Positions 38,554 through 50,867 of a stretch of DNA of 64,000 nucleotides are shown here, one piece after another; position 1 is the first letter of the stretch, and the number at the start of each line of letters is the position of its first letter. Both the position numbers and the translations under genes were made by a program. This DNA comes from Chondrosia reniformis (taxonomy: Eukaryota; Porifera; Demospongiae; Chondrillida; Chondrillidae). The stretch lies in contig OX359190.1 of assembly GCA_947172415.1 (NCBI GenBank), positions 5,270,001-5,334,000 of the forward strand, read 5' to 3'. The notes under the pieces were generated by a model. The model had not been told where the DNA came from, searched no databases, and saw only the letters and a program-made list of their open reading frames with translations.

Positions 38554-38698
38554 TGTGCAGTACTTGATTGTATTTAAACACGCTTAATATAGCACTCCTT
38601 ATTGCTACACATGGACAATTGCAAGTAAAAATATATTAATATATATACTTGCATCCGTTTATAAATTTGTAACTTGCATTGTGTAGTACTTGATTGTA

Positions 38699-38703
<5 letters not shown>

Positions 38704-38733
<30 letters not shown>
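38704..38733. repeat. (TA)n microsatellite
   Basis: A pure run of alternating T and A of about 30 bp next to the lone foldback-arm fragment. It is a typical slippage site with no further content. Confidence 0.9.
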
Positions 38734-38738
<5 letters not shown>

Positions 38739-38967
38739 ATCTATTGTAAGTATACTTTTGCTGGGGCTAGCAATATACTCAGAGATTGACTATATGTACC
38801 GTATGAGCTTGCACGCACGCATATTTATCCAAATCCACCCCTACGTATCCAATTACACTCCTGCATACGTATGTACACACATGGATAGGTAAAAATATTA
38901 ACAGAAAACAAAAGAAGAGATGGCGGAGCTTAAACTACCAAAGTTTTACTACGGTCGTCTAAACGAA

Positions 38968-38982
38968 TTTATTTTATTTATT
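38968..38982 (-). promoter_or_regulatory. Cluster of AATAAA polyadenylation-type signals
   Basis: Three overlapping AATAAA hexamers on the minus strand, about 65-78 bp beyond the stop codon of the putative exon at 39046-39184. The position suits a 3' UTR, but the region is AT-rich, so chance is possible. Confidence 0.3.
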
Positions 38983-39045
38983 TTACATCAATATATATAG
39001 CAACAATTGAGGCTTAAACTTAACATGAACGTATACAAATACACT

Positions 39046-39184
39046 TTATCTAACCTTCGCTGCAACTCGCTTATTCCGTAGCTCCTTCTCGTAGGAGAGT
39101 GTCGACTTGTCATAGCCGTTCACGAAAGGGATGATCTTCTTTAGCAACGAAGGAGGTGACGTTTTCGCAATGTGACAAGATCCA
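39046..39184 (-). CDS. Possible terminal exon of an unknown gene
   Basis: On the minus strand, after a TTTAG that could be a splice acceptor, a 45-codon frame ends at TAA (39048-39046). It begins GSCHIAKTSPPSLLKKIIPF and ends ELRNKRVAAKVR. It is lysine- and arginine-rich. In the last 25 codons four of the five differences I can see from the frameshifted copy at 37548-37690 are synonymous and the fifth is Ala/Val, which hints at past coding constraint. No upstream exon could be identified and I do not recognise the family. It may be a captured exon or a transposon exon rather than a host gene. Confidence 0.3.
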
Positions 39185-41330
39185 CTAAATGTTTACGGAG
39201 TGACATACGAGAGGTGTTGGTGACGCACAAGAGAAATATCATAATACATCATCAGATTGTGCAATCGTAACATTGAATTCTTCATTATTATCTTGATTAT
39301 TTTGCTCATTTAATTAAGCAAAACTTCGCCAGACATTTCCTATGCACATGTACCACGATATTTATTGGTTTCACAGTTATCTGACAAATGAAAATTTTTT
39401 ATTAATATAACACATGGTTTGAATATAAATTTTCCATTGGTTTTCTATAGTCCTTGGTCTTTTATATGCAGACTTTGTCCTCCGTTTTCTAACAAACGGA
39501 GGCCTAAATAAGAAATCCCTTAATTTAAAACGAGTTTTATACCCTATACTTTATGATGATATGCCTATTTTGTTTCTAGATCCTTTCTTGGAACCATATG
39601 AATTATTTAATTACATTATATTATATTATATTATAATATTTATTTATTTATTTAGATTACCTTAGTATATTGTAACTTGCACTGTATATAAAAAAAAGGC
39701 GGACATGCGGCTAGCTTTCGTTTTCTAGCTTAAAATTAGCTTTCTCTTCCTTAGCGTAGAACATTGAATGAACGAAATGGACTTAAAAACCACCCTTACA
39801 AATACTATGTAACGTAGAGCTTGCACAAAAACTTTTTCTACGATATATGGCCTTGAAAAATTGACGGCTAACAAGAGTCGATCGGAAATGGCTTAACCGT
39901 ATATCTATAAGAACCAGCCAAGTAGTTCAAGTTTACTTAGGGGCATCTGGCGCCCCACAAGTTTTTTAAACTCGAACATCTTTTCTTATTATTTACTTTA
40001 AGGTTTGTGCAACAATCCCAGCTTTTGTATGTGCTTGTATTATGTAGTAGTTGTGTGTACTATTTGTATCTAATACTTCTATGAACTAGTTGGGTGTAAT
40101 TGTTTATTTACTAACTATATTTACTAGTTGTATTTATTAGTTGTATGTGCTAGTTGTATGTTCCAGTTGTATGTACTAGTTGTATGTTCTAATTGTTTGG
40201 ACTAGTTGTATGAACTACTTGTATGTACTCGATACTAGTTGTGTGTATTAGTTGTGCGTACTAGTTATATGTACTAGTTGTACCTATTAGTTTTATGTAC
40301 TAGTTGTATGTTCTATTTGTTGTACAAGTTATATGTAAGAGTTGTATGTACTCAATACTAGTTTGTGTACTAGTTGTTTGTACAAGTTATAGTGAGTAGT
40401 TGAATGTACTAGTTATATGTACTAGTTTTATGTACTATATAGTTGTATGTCTTAGTTGTATGCACTATTCATATGTACTAGTAGTATGTACTAGTTGTAA
40501 TAACTAGTGGTATGTACTAGTTGTAGGTACTAGTTGTACGTTCTAGTACTAGGTATACTAAGTACTAGGCAGGTGCTAGTTGTGTGAACTAGTTGAATGT
40601 ACTAGTTGTTTGTACTGGTTGTAAAAACTAGTTGTATTAGTTATATTGAATAGTTGTAGGTACAAGTTGTATGTAGTAGTTGCATGTAGTAGTTGTATGT
40701 ACGAATTGCATATACTAATTGTATGTATATATTACTTTTATGTCCTAGTTGTTGTACTAGGTGTATGAACTATTTATATATACTAGTTATTTACTAGGTG
40801 TATGTACTAGTTCTATATACTAGTAATATGTACTAGTTCTATGGTCTAATTTTTTGTACTAGTTGCATGTACTAGTTGTATGTACTCGATAATAGTTGTG
40901 TGTACTGGTTGTGGGTACTAGTTATATGTACTATTTTTACATATTAGTTGTATGTACTAGTTGTATGTTCCAGTTGTATGTACTAGTTGTATGTACTAGT
41001 AATATGTACTAGCTGTATGTACTAGTTGCCTGTCCTAGTTGTATGCACTATTTAGTTGTACTAGTAGTGTGTACTAGTTGTAATAACTAGTGGTATGCAC
41101 TAGTTGTAGGTACTAGTTGTACGTTCTAGTACTAGTTATACTAACTACTGGGTAGGTACTAGTTGTGTGAACTAGTTGTATGTACTAGTTGTGTGTACTA
41201 GTTGTATGTACTACTAGAATGTACTAGTTGTGTGTACTAGTTATATGTACTAGTTGTATGTACTAGTGTGTGAATTAGTTGGGTGTACTAATTATATGTA
41301 CTAGTTGTATATACTAGTTGTATATACTAG

Positions 41331-42401
41331 CTGTAGCACTAGTTTTATGTAATAGTTGTATGTACTAGTTGTATATTCCAGTTGTATGTACTAGTTGTAT
41401 GTACTAGTAATATGTACTAGCTGTATGTACTAGTTGCATGTACTAGTTGTATGCACTATTTATTTGTAATAGTAGTGTGTACTAGTTGTAATAACTAGTG
41501 GTATGTACTAGTTGTAGGTACTAGTTGTACGTTCTAGTACTAGTTATACTAACTACTGGGTAGGTACTAGTTGTGTGAACTAGTTGTATGTACTAGTTGT
41601 GTGTACTAGTTGTTTGTACTACTAGAATGTACTAGTTGTATGTGCTAGTTATATGTACTAGTTGTATATACTAGTTGTATATACTAGCTGTAGCACTAGT
41701 TTTATGTAAAAGTTGTATGTACTAGTTGTATATTCCAGTTGTATGTACTAGTTGTATGTACTAGTAATATGTACTAGCTGTATGTACTAGTTGCATGTAC
41801 TAGTTGTATGCACTATTTATTTGTAATAGTAGTGTGTACTAGTTGTAATAACTAGTGGTATGTACTAGTTGTAGGTACTAGTTGTACGTTCTAGTACTAG
41901 TTATACTAACTACTGGGTAGGTACTAGTTGTGTGAACTAGTTGTATGTACTAGTTGTGTGTACTAGTTGTTTGTACTACTAGAATGTACTAGTTGTATGT
42001 GCTAGTTATATGTACTAGTTGTATATACTAGTTGTATATACTAGCTGTAGCACTAGTTTTATGTAAAAGTTGTATGTACTAGTTGTATATTCCAGTTGTA
42101 TGTACTAGTTGTATGTACTAGTAATATGTACTAGCTGTATGTACTAGTTGCATGTACTAGTTGTATGCACTATTTATTTGTAATAGTAGTGTGTACTAGT
42201 TGTAATAACTAGTGGTATGTACTAGTTGTAGGTACTAGTTGTACGTTCTAGTACTAGTTATACTAACTACTGGGTAGGTACTAGTTGTGTGAACTAGTTG
42301 TATGTACTAGTTGTGTGTACTAGTTGTTTGTACTACTAGAATGTACTAGTTGTATGTGCTAGTTATATGTACTAGTTGTATATACTAGTTGTATATACTA
42401 G
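41331..42401 (+). repeat. Higher-order repeat, 357-bp unit
   Basis: The marker CTGTAGCACTAG occurs at 41331, 41688, 42045 and 42402, exactly 357 bp apart. The second and third units are almost identical; the first differs at a few places. A diverged relative lies just upstream (about 40940-41330). The regularity indicates recent amplification by unequal crossing-over. Confidence 0.9.
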
Positions 42402-44290
42402 CTGTAGCACTAGTTTTATGTAAAAGTTGTATGTACTAGGTATATATACTAATTGTAAGTACTAGTTCTATGTACTAGTTGTATGAAGTCGTTGTATGTA
42501 CTAGTAACTCATTGTATGGTCTAGTTGTATGTACTAGTTGTATGTACTAATTGGAAATAATAGTTCTATAAACTAGCTGAATGTACTAGTTGTATATACC
42601 AGTTGTTAGTACTGGTTGTATGTACTAGTAACTAGTTGTAGGGTCTAGTTGTATGTATAAGTTGTATGAACCAGTTGTATGCACTAGTGTTAGGTACTGG
42701 TACTAGTTATATTTACTAGTTGTATGTACTAGTTGATTGTACTATTTATACACACTAGTTGTATGTGCTAGTTATATATACTAGGTGTATGTATAAGGTA
42801 CATATACTAGTTATGTACTTCCTGTATGTACTAGTTGTATGTTCTAATTATATGTACTAGTTTTGTGTCGTAATTGTATGTACTAGTAATATGTACTAGT
42901 TTTGTGTACTAGTTGTATGTACTAGTTGTAAATACTAGTTGTATGTACTAGTTGTAAGTAACAGTTTTATGTACAAGTTGTATGAAGTTGTTGTATGTAC
43001 TAGTTTGATGAACTCGTATGTACTCAATGCTAGTTTTATGTACTAGTTGTGTGTACTAGTTGTATGTACTAGTTATATATACTAGTTGTGTGAACTAGTT
43101 GTGTGGACTAGTTATATGTACTAGTTGTATATACTAGTTGTATATACTAGTTTTGGCACTAGTTTTATGTAATAGTTGTATGTACTAGATGTATGTACTA
43201 GTTATATGTACTAGTTTTGTGAACTAGTTGTGTGGACTAGTTTTATATACTAGTTGTATGTACTAGTTGTATGTACTAGTTGTATGTACTAGTTGTATGT
43301 TCTAATCATATGGACTAGTTTTGTGTAGTAGTTGTATGAACTAGTAATATGTACTAGTTGTGTGTCATAAATGCATGTACTAGTAATATGTACTAGTTGT
43401 GTGTACTAGTTGTATGTACTAGTTCTAAAGACTAGTTGTATGTACTAGTTGTAAGTAAGAGTTTTATGTACTAGTTGTATGTACTAGTTGTGTACTAGTT
43501 GTATGTTCTAGTTATATGGACTAGTTTTGTGTACTAGTTGTATGTACTATTTGTAAGACTAGATATATGTACTAGTTGTATGTAGTAGATGTATTTACTA
43601 GTTGTAAGTAATCGTTCTATGTACTAGTTTTATGAAGTAGTTGTATATACTAGTTTTAGGTACAAGTTGTATGTATTTGTAGCTAGTTGTATGTCCTGGT
43701 TGTAAGTACTCATAGCTAGTTGTATGTACTAGTTGTATGTACTAGTTGTGTGTACTACATGTATGTACCAGCTATATGTAGTAGTTGTATGTTCTAGTTG
43801 TATGTACTAGTTGTATGTACTAGTTTGTAGTTGTATGTACCGGTTTTATGTAGTACTTGTATGTACTATGTGGATGCACTATTTATATGTACTAGTTATA
43901 TTTTTATGTATTAGTTATATATACTAGTTGCAAGTACTAGTTGCATGTACTAGTTGTATGCACTAGTACTAGCTATGGTTCCTAGTTGTAGGTACTAGTT
44001 GTATGTGGTAGTTGTATGTAGTAGTTGTATGTACAAATTTTATGTATTAGTTGTGGGTACTAGTTGTATGTATATATTAGTTGTATGTACTAGCTATGTA
44101 CTAGTTGAATGTTCTATTTGAAGGTACTAGTTGTTTGTACTTGTAGGTTCTTGTACTAGTTATACTAGGTACTAGCAAGGCACTAGTTTTATGTACTAGA
44201 AACTAGTTGTATGTACTAGTTTTATGAACTAGTTGTAGGTACTAGTTGTATGTTCTAGTTGTATGATATAGTTCTATTTACTATTTGTAT

Positions 44291-44546
44291 GTACTAGTTA
44301 TATGTTTGTGAACTAGTTATATGTACTAGTTGTATACGCTAGGTGTATGTACTAGTTGTATATACTATTATAATAACTAGGTATATGTGTATGTACTAGT
44401 TATATGTTGTAGGTGTATGTACTAGTTATATGTTTGTGAACTAGTTATATGTACTAGTTGTATACACTAGGTGTATGTACTAGTTGTATATACTATTATA
44501 ATAACTAGGTATATGTGTATGTACTAGTTATATGTTGTAGGTGTAT
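44291..44546 (+). repeat. 128-bp tandem duplication within satellite A
   Basis: GTACTAGTTATATGTTTGTG occurs at 44291 and 44419 and the sequences between and after match nearly base for base. Two units. Confidence 0.85.
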
Positions 44547-45810
44547 GTACTAGTTATATGTGTATGTACTAGTTATATGTCCTAGTCGTTTGTACTAGTT
44601 GTATGCAGTAGCTATTTACTAGTTTTATATACAAGTTGTAAGTTCTAGTATTAAGTACTCCTTCTATGAACTAGTTGTATGTACTAGTTTCTAGTTGTAT
44701 GTACTAGTTGTATGTACTATGTGTATGTACTATTTATAAGTACCAACTTTATGTTTGTGTACTAGCTATATGTACTAGTTGTATTCACTAGCTGGGTGTA
44801 CTAGTTGTATGTATTATTTATAATATTTAGGTATATGTGTATGTAGTAGTTATTTGTAGTAGGTGTATGTTCTAGCTATATGTCCTATTTGTTTGTACTA
44901 GTTTATATACTAGTTGTATGTTCTAGTTGTATGTACTATTTGGTTGTACTAGTTGTAGGTACCAGTTGCATGTACAAGTTGTATGCACTAGTGTTATGTA
45001 CTAGTACTAGTTGTATTTACTAGTTGTAGGTAATAGTTGTATGTAGTAGTTATGTCCTAGTTGTATATACAAGTTGTACGTTCTAGTATTATGTACTCGT
45101 TCTATGAACTAGTTGTATGTACTAGTTTCTAGTTGTATGTACTAGTTGTATGTACTAGTTGTATCTCCTCTGTGTATGTACTATGTGTATGTACTATTTA
45201 TAAGAACCAGTTATATGTGTATGTACTAGTTATATGTTTGTTTACTAGTAATATGTACTAGTTGTATGCACTAGCTGTATGTACTAGTTGTATATACTAT
45301 TCTTAATTACAAGGTATATGTGTATTTACTAGTTATATGTAGTAGGTGTGTGTACTAATTATATGTCTTAGCTGTTTGTCCTAGCTGTATGTACTAGTTG
45401 AATGTACTAGTTGTATGTGCTAATTGTATGTACTAGTTGTGGGTACTACTTAGTTGTATATACTAGTTGCATGTACTAGTTGTATGTACTAATTGTTTGT
45501 ACTAGTTTTATGCACTAGTTATATGTACTAGCTCTAGTTATATTTACTAATTGTAGGTACTAGTTGTATGTAGAAGTTGTATGTAGTAGTTGCATGTACT
45601 AGTTATGTACTAGTTGCATATACAAGTTGTATGTTCTAGTATTATGTACTTGTTCTATGAGTTATCTGTGTATGTACTGTATGTCATATTTAGCTGGTGT
45701 AAGTATTAGTTATTATGTACTAGGTACATGTACTAGTTGTATGTACTAGTTGTATTATACTAGTTGTTGATTCTTGTGCTAGTTATGCTAGGTACTAGGT
45801 ATGTTCTAGT

Positions 45811-46662
45811 TGTATGTACTAGTTGAATGTAATAGTTTTATGAATTAGTTTTATGTACTAGTACAAGTTATATTTACTAGTTGTAGGTATCAGTTGTATG
45901 TACTAGTTGTATGTAGAACTTGTATGTTCTAATTGCATGAACTAGTTTTATGTACTATATGTATGTACTAGTTCTATACTAGTTGTATGTACTAGTTGTA
46001 GGTTCTAGTACTAGTAAAACTAGATACTTAATAGGTATTAGGTTTATGTACAAGTCCTAGCTATATTAATTAATTATATTAAATGAATGTATTAGTTATG
46101 TACAAGTTGTACTGACTAGTAGTATTAACTTGTGGTATGTACTAGAACTGGTAATATTTACTAACTGTAACCACTAGTTGTAGGTACTAGTTGTATGTAC
46201 TAGCACTTTTTATATTTACTAGTTGTAGGTACTACTTGTATGTACTAGTTGAATGTAATAGTTGTATGAATTAGTTTTATGTACTAGTACAAGTTATATT
46301 TACTAGTTGTAGGTATCAGTTGTATGTACTAGTTGTATGTAGAACTTGTATGTTCTAATTGCATGAACTAGTTTTATGTACTATATGTATGTACTAGTTC
46401 TATACTAGTTGTATGTACTAGTTGTAGGTTTTAGTACTAGTAAAACTAGATACTTAATAGGTATTAGGTTTATGTACAAGTCCTAGCTATATTAATTAAT
46501 TATATTAAATGAATGTATTAGTTATGTACAAGTTGTACTGACTAGTAGTATTAACTTGTGGTATGTACTAGAACTGGTAATATTTACTAACTGTAACCAC
46601 TATTTGTAGGTACTAGTTGTATGTACTAGCACTTGTTATATTTACTAGTTGTAGGTACTACT
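45811..46662 (+). repeat. Higher-order repeat, 426-bp unit
   Basis: TGTATGTACTAGTTGAATG occurs at 45811, 46237 and 46663, exactly 426 bp apart. Two full units that are nearly identical are followed by a diverged partial third. Each unit carries a non-satellite-like stretch with AATTAATTATATTAA. Confidence 0.9.
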
Positions 46663-47351
46663 TGTATGTACTAGTTGAATGTAATAGTTGTATGAACTAC
46701 TTGTATGTACTAGTACAAGTTTTATTTACTAGTTGTAGGTATTAGTTGTATGTACTAGTTGTATGTATTAGTTGTATGTTGTAATTGTATGAACTAGTTT
46801 TATGTACTAGTTGTAGGAACTAGTTTTATACTAGTTGTATGTACTAGTTGCATATACTAGTTCTAATAACTAGTTGTATGTACTAGTACTGGTAATATTT
46901 ACTAGCTGTAGGTACTAGTTTTATGCACTAGTTGTATGTACAAGTACAAGTTAAATTTACTAATTATAGGTATTAGTTGTATGTAGCAGTTGTATGTTAT
47001 AATTGTTTGAACTAACTGTATGAAATAATTGTATGTAATAATTCTATATACTAGTTGGATTTCCAGTTTAAAGTACTAGTTGTATGTACTATATTTATGT
47101 ACTAGTTATATGTCTATGTGCTAGTCATAGGTACTAGTTGTAAGAACAAGTTGCATGAACTAGTGGTATGTACTAGTACTGGGAATATTAACTAACTTTA
47201 GGGACTAGTTGTATGTACTAGTTGTATATACAAGTCCAAATTATATTTACTACTAGTTGTATGTCCTAGTTGTTTGTACTAGTTGCATGTACTAGATGTA
47301 TGTACTAATTGTATGTAATAATTCTATGAACTAGTTGGAGTTCTAGTTTAA

Positions 47352-47831
47352 CCCTTTCTGTGCCAACTTATTGCGTGGGTGGCCATATACTTTATGACTG
47401 ACTTTTTCAAAGGCCACATGATGTACATAAGTGCTACGTGTGTTAAGTTTTTTTCGAATGAGGAAGTGGATTCTCGTCAAGTTAACCTTTCAGATCATGT
47501 GAAGAGAACGGACCAGGCACTAACCCTAACCCTAACCCTATGCGGTTGCATTCAGAGCCTGGTCAGTTCTCTTCACTTACACTGTAGGTATACAGTTAAT
47601 TCAAAGGCTTTTTTTGCCATGGAGGGAAGGTTCCTGTCACCTGTGTGCACTAATCGTAAAGTGCAACTGTCTTACGACCACTTAACACCTGTTAGAGTTT
47701 ACTTTGGGGGCGCATATGCTAATAATGTGCCGGGAAATCCTGCGGCCTATCTTTCACGATGTATAACGTCAACGGTTATCGGCTGCATATAATTATCATG
47801 ACGATGTATATCGTTTGTGGTCAATAAAGGG
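47352..47831. mobile_element. piggyBac-like MITE
   Basis: A 480-bp non-satellite insert flanked on both sides by TTAA (47348-47351 and 47832-47835). Its ends are CCCTTTCTGTG and AAAGGG. TTAA duplications with CCCTTT termini are the hallmark of piggyBac-type elements. The terminal inverted repeat is short (6 bp, 10 with TTAA). The longest open frame inside (47379-47792) has no transposase motifs and overlaps a hairpin, so the element appears non-autonomous. The interior holds a hairpin and three TAACCC hexamers. Confidence 0.8.
47499..47576. repeat. Hairpin with telomere-like hexamers in its loop
   Basis: A 20-bp arm (47499-47518) and its reverse complement (47557-47576) match at 19 of 20 positions. 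The 38-bp loop contains three TAACCC hexamers (47521-47538). It lies inside the piggyBac-like MITE. Confidence 0.85.
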
Positions 47832-47835
47832 TTAA

Positions 47836-50346
47836 TGTACATACTATTTATATATACTAGTTATATGTGTATGAACTAGGTATATGTACTAGTTGTATGT
47901 ACTAGTTGTATGTGCTAGTTGTATGTACTAGTTCTGTGTACTAGTTGTGTCTACTACATGTATGTACTAGTTGTATGTACTAGTTGTATGTACTAGTTGT
48001 GTGTATTAGTTCTGTCTACTACATGTATGTACTAGTTGTATGTACTAGTTGTATGTGCTAGTTGTATTTACTAGTTTTAGGCACTAGTTGTATATACTAG
48101 ATGTATGTACGTTTTATGTACTAGTTATATATAGTAGTTGTTTGTACTAGTTATACGTACTAGTTGTATGCAGTAATTGTACGTGCTAGATACTAGTTGT
48201 ATGTAGTAGCTGTATGGAATAGTTCTATGTACTATTTGTATGTGCTAGACTATAGTTGCATGTAGTAGTTGTATGTACTAGTTATATGGACCGGTTGAAT
48301 GTACTAGTTGTATTTAATGGTTTTATGTACTATTTTTATGTACTAGTTGTATTTACTAGTTGTATGTACTAGTTGTATGCACTAGTTGTATGGACAAGAT
48401 GTATGTACTTTTTATGTACTAGTTATATATAGTACTTTTTGTACTAGTAATATGTACTAGTTATGTACTAGTTGTATGTACTAGTTGTATGTACTTGTAC
48501 TATTAACTAGTGGTATGTACTGGAACTAGTAATATTCACTAACTGTAGCCACTAGTTGTATGTACTAGTTGTAGGTACTAGCACTTGTTATATTCACTAG
48601 TTGTAGGGACTAGTTGTATGTACTAGTTGAATGTAATAGTTGTATGAACTAGTTGTATGTCCTAGTACAAGTTATATTTACAACTTGTAGGTTTTATTTG
48701 TATGTACTATTTGTATGTACTAGTTGTATGTATAGTGATATACTAGTTGTATGCATAGTTTTATGTACTATTTCTGTATACTAGTTGTATGTACTAATTG
48801 TATACTACTTGTATGTACTAGTTGTATGTACTATTTGTAGGTACTTATTGGATGTACTAGGTGTATGTGCTATTTATAGGTACCAGTTATATGTGTATGT
48901 ACTAGTTATATATAGTAATTGGGTTCTATTTTTAGGTACTTGTTTGATGTCCTAGTTATATATGCTGGTTTTAAGTACTAGTTGTATATACTGGTTTTAT
49001 GTACTAGTTTCAGGGTCTAGTATTTGTAAAACTACGTACTGAGTAGGAACTTGTTGGACGTACTAGTACTAATTAAATTAACTAGTTGTATGTCCTTGTT
49101 ATATATACTAGTTGAATGTAATAGTTGTATGTACTAATTGCATATATTATTTGTGTGTACTATTTGTATGTACTACTTTTATGTACTAGTTTATGTACTA
49201 ATTATGTACCAGTTGTATGTACTATTTGTATATTCTAGTTGTATGTCCTAGTTGTTTGTACTGGTTGTATGTACTAGATGTATGTACTAATTGTATGTAA
49301 AAATTCTATATACTAGTTGGAGTTCTAGTTTAATGTACTAGTTGTAGGTACTATATTTATGTACTAGTTATATGTCTATGTTCTAGTCAAAGGTACTAGT
49401 TGTAAGTACAAGTTACATAAACGAGTGGTATGTACTAGTACTGGTAATATTAACTAACTGTAGGCACTAGTTGTATGTACTAGTTGTATGTACTAGTTGT
49501 ATGTACTAGTCCAAATTATATTTACTAGTTATATTTACTAGTTGTATGTACTAGTTGTATATACTAGATGTATGTACTTTTAGTTGTGTACTAGTTGTGT
49601 CTACTACTTGTATGTACTAGTTGTATGTACTATTTGTATGTACTAGTTGTATTTACTAGTTGTATACACTAGTTGTATGTTCGAGATGTATGTACTGTTT
49701 ATGTATTAGTTATATATAGTAGTTGTTTGTTTTAGTTATATGTACTAGTTATGTACTAGTTGAATGTACTAGTGCTATGTACTAGTACTGGTAATATTTA
49801 CTAACTGTAGCCACTAGTTGTGTGTACTAGTTGTACGTAATAGCACTTGTTATATTTATTAGTTGTAAGTACTAATTGTATGTACTAGTTGAATGTAATA
49901 GTTGTATGAACTAGTTGTATGTACTAGTACAAGTTATATTTACTACTTATAGGTATTAGTTGTATCTACTCTTTGTATATACTATATGTATGTACTAGTT
50001 ATATGTTTGTGTACTAGCTATATGTAGTAGTTGTATGCACTAGCGGTATGTATTAGTTGTATATACTAGATGTATGTACTAATTGTATGTAATAATTCTA
50101 TATACTAGTTGGAGTTCTAGTTTAATGTACTTGTTGTAGGTACTATATTTATGTACTAGATATATGTCTATGTTCTAGTCATAGGTACTAGTTGTAAGTA
50201 CAAGTTACATGAACGAGTGGTATGTACTAGTACTGGTTATAAAAACTAACTGTCGGCACTAGTTGTATGTACTAGTTGTATGTACTAGTCCAAATTATAT
50301 TTACTAGTTATATTTATTAGTTGTATGTACTAGTTGTATATATATA
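47836..50346 (+). repeat. 13-bp satellite A, seventh block
   Basis: Satellite A between two MITEs. Internal similarity between about 49270-49530 and 50060-50320 points to local duplication. No gene seen. Confidence 0.93.
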
Positions 50347-50865
50347 CAGTGCAGTCCACTTAATTCTAATCGGTTTTCCACGAAATTTCACCTATTTCGA
50401 ATAGAACTCCGATTCCCTGTATAGCCCCAGTACATCAATTTCGTTGGGAATTTTCGTTTAATTCGTAGAGAATACGGAAGTATTTCAACACAAATAAGCG
50501 AGCTCAAAGTTATTTAAGAGGCAATCACACCTTTAAGGGTAAAGAATTTTAGCTAAATCGTCATTAATTATTCTCAGTACGGTGTTATTCTCTAGCTATG
50601 CAACGTTCACGGTACCAATCACTTATTCTGGAACGAAAACTAGAGATTATCGATCTCGTGCACAATGCCCCATCTGGAAAGAAGAAAAAGGACATTGCTA
50701 CTACTACTTGGCTGCGTAATATTCTCTTTTTCATTATATTTCAAATGTATTTTTGGTGTTTAGACATCACTTTGCTATTTTATACATAATCCTGATAATT
50801 CAAAATTCCTGTTATTTCAAATTTTTCCTGATTCCCTGGAGATTCGAATTAGGTGGACTGCACTG
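50347..50865 (+). mobile_element. pogo/Tigger-like MITE with TA target duplication
   Basis: The ends are CAGTGCAGTCCACTTAATTC and, on the other strand, CAGTGCAGTCCACCTAATTC, continuing similar for about 30 bp. Both are flanked by TA (50345-50346 and 50866-50867). CAGTG termini with TA duplication are typical of the pogo/Tigger branch of Tc1/mariner. The interior encodes the start of a CENP-B/pogo-type DNA-binding domain, supporting the family call. At 519 bp it is a deletion derivative. Confidence 0.85.
50598..50789 (+). pseudogene. Truncated pogo/Tigger transposase N terminus (CENP-B-type HTH)
   Basis: The frame starts with ATG at 50598. Residues 10 to 34 (LERKLEIIDLV, then PSGKKKKDIA) match the pattern of the N-terminal helix-turn-helix of pogo/Tigger transposases and CENP-B. 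After residue 34 the family resemblance stops abruptly and the frame runs on through AT-rich sequence to a stop at 50789. The rest of the DNA-binding region and the DDE catalytic domain are absent. This is the remnant from which the MITE was derived by internal deletion; it cannot encode an active transposase. Confidence 0.7.
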
Positions 50866-50867
50866 TA

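Larger units (their letters stand above)
38873..39690. repeat. Duplicated segment, copy B
   Basis: Partner of 37421-38170 in direct orientation. It holds the more intact version of the possible minus-strand exon and the AATAAA cluster that follows it on that strand. Confidence 0.85.
36356..40022. other. Satellite-free island of nested elements
   Basis: A 3.7-kb AT-rich stretch with no 13-bp satellite. It holds two long-arm foldback elements (36451-37124 and 38176-38553), a Penelope-terminus relic (37252-37381), and a duplicated segment of about 0.8 kb (37421-38170 and 38873-39690). A short foldback fragment (38648-38699) and a (TA)n run follow. From 39691 to 40022 I see unique sequence with no recognisable feature. 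Confidence 0.8.
40023..47347 (+). repeat. 13-bp satellite A, sixth block
   Basis: About 7.3 kb of satellite A with pronounced higher-order structure: 357-bp repeats at 41331-42401, 128-bp repeats at 44291-44546, and 426-bp repeats at 45811-46662. No gene seen. Confidence 0.95.

Noticed and set aside
47521..47540. A chromosome end or a true telomere array.
   Set aside because: Only three hexamers are present, inside a hairpin loop of a mobile element and with satellite on both sides.
47379..47792. A 137-codon open frame in the piggyBac-like MITE.
   Set aside because: It reads straight through the hairpin and the TAACCC repeats and shows no transposase motif.
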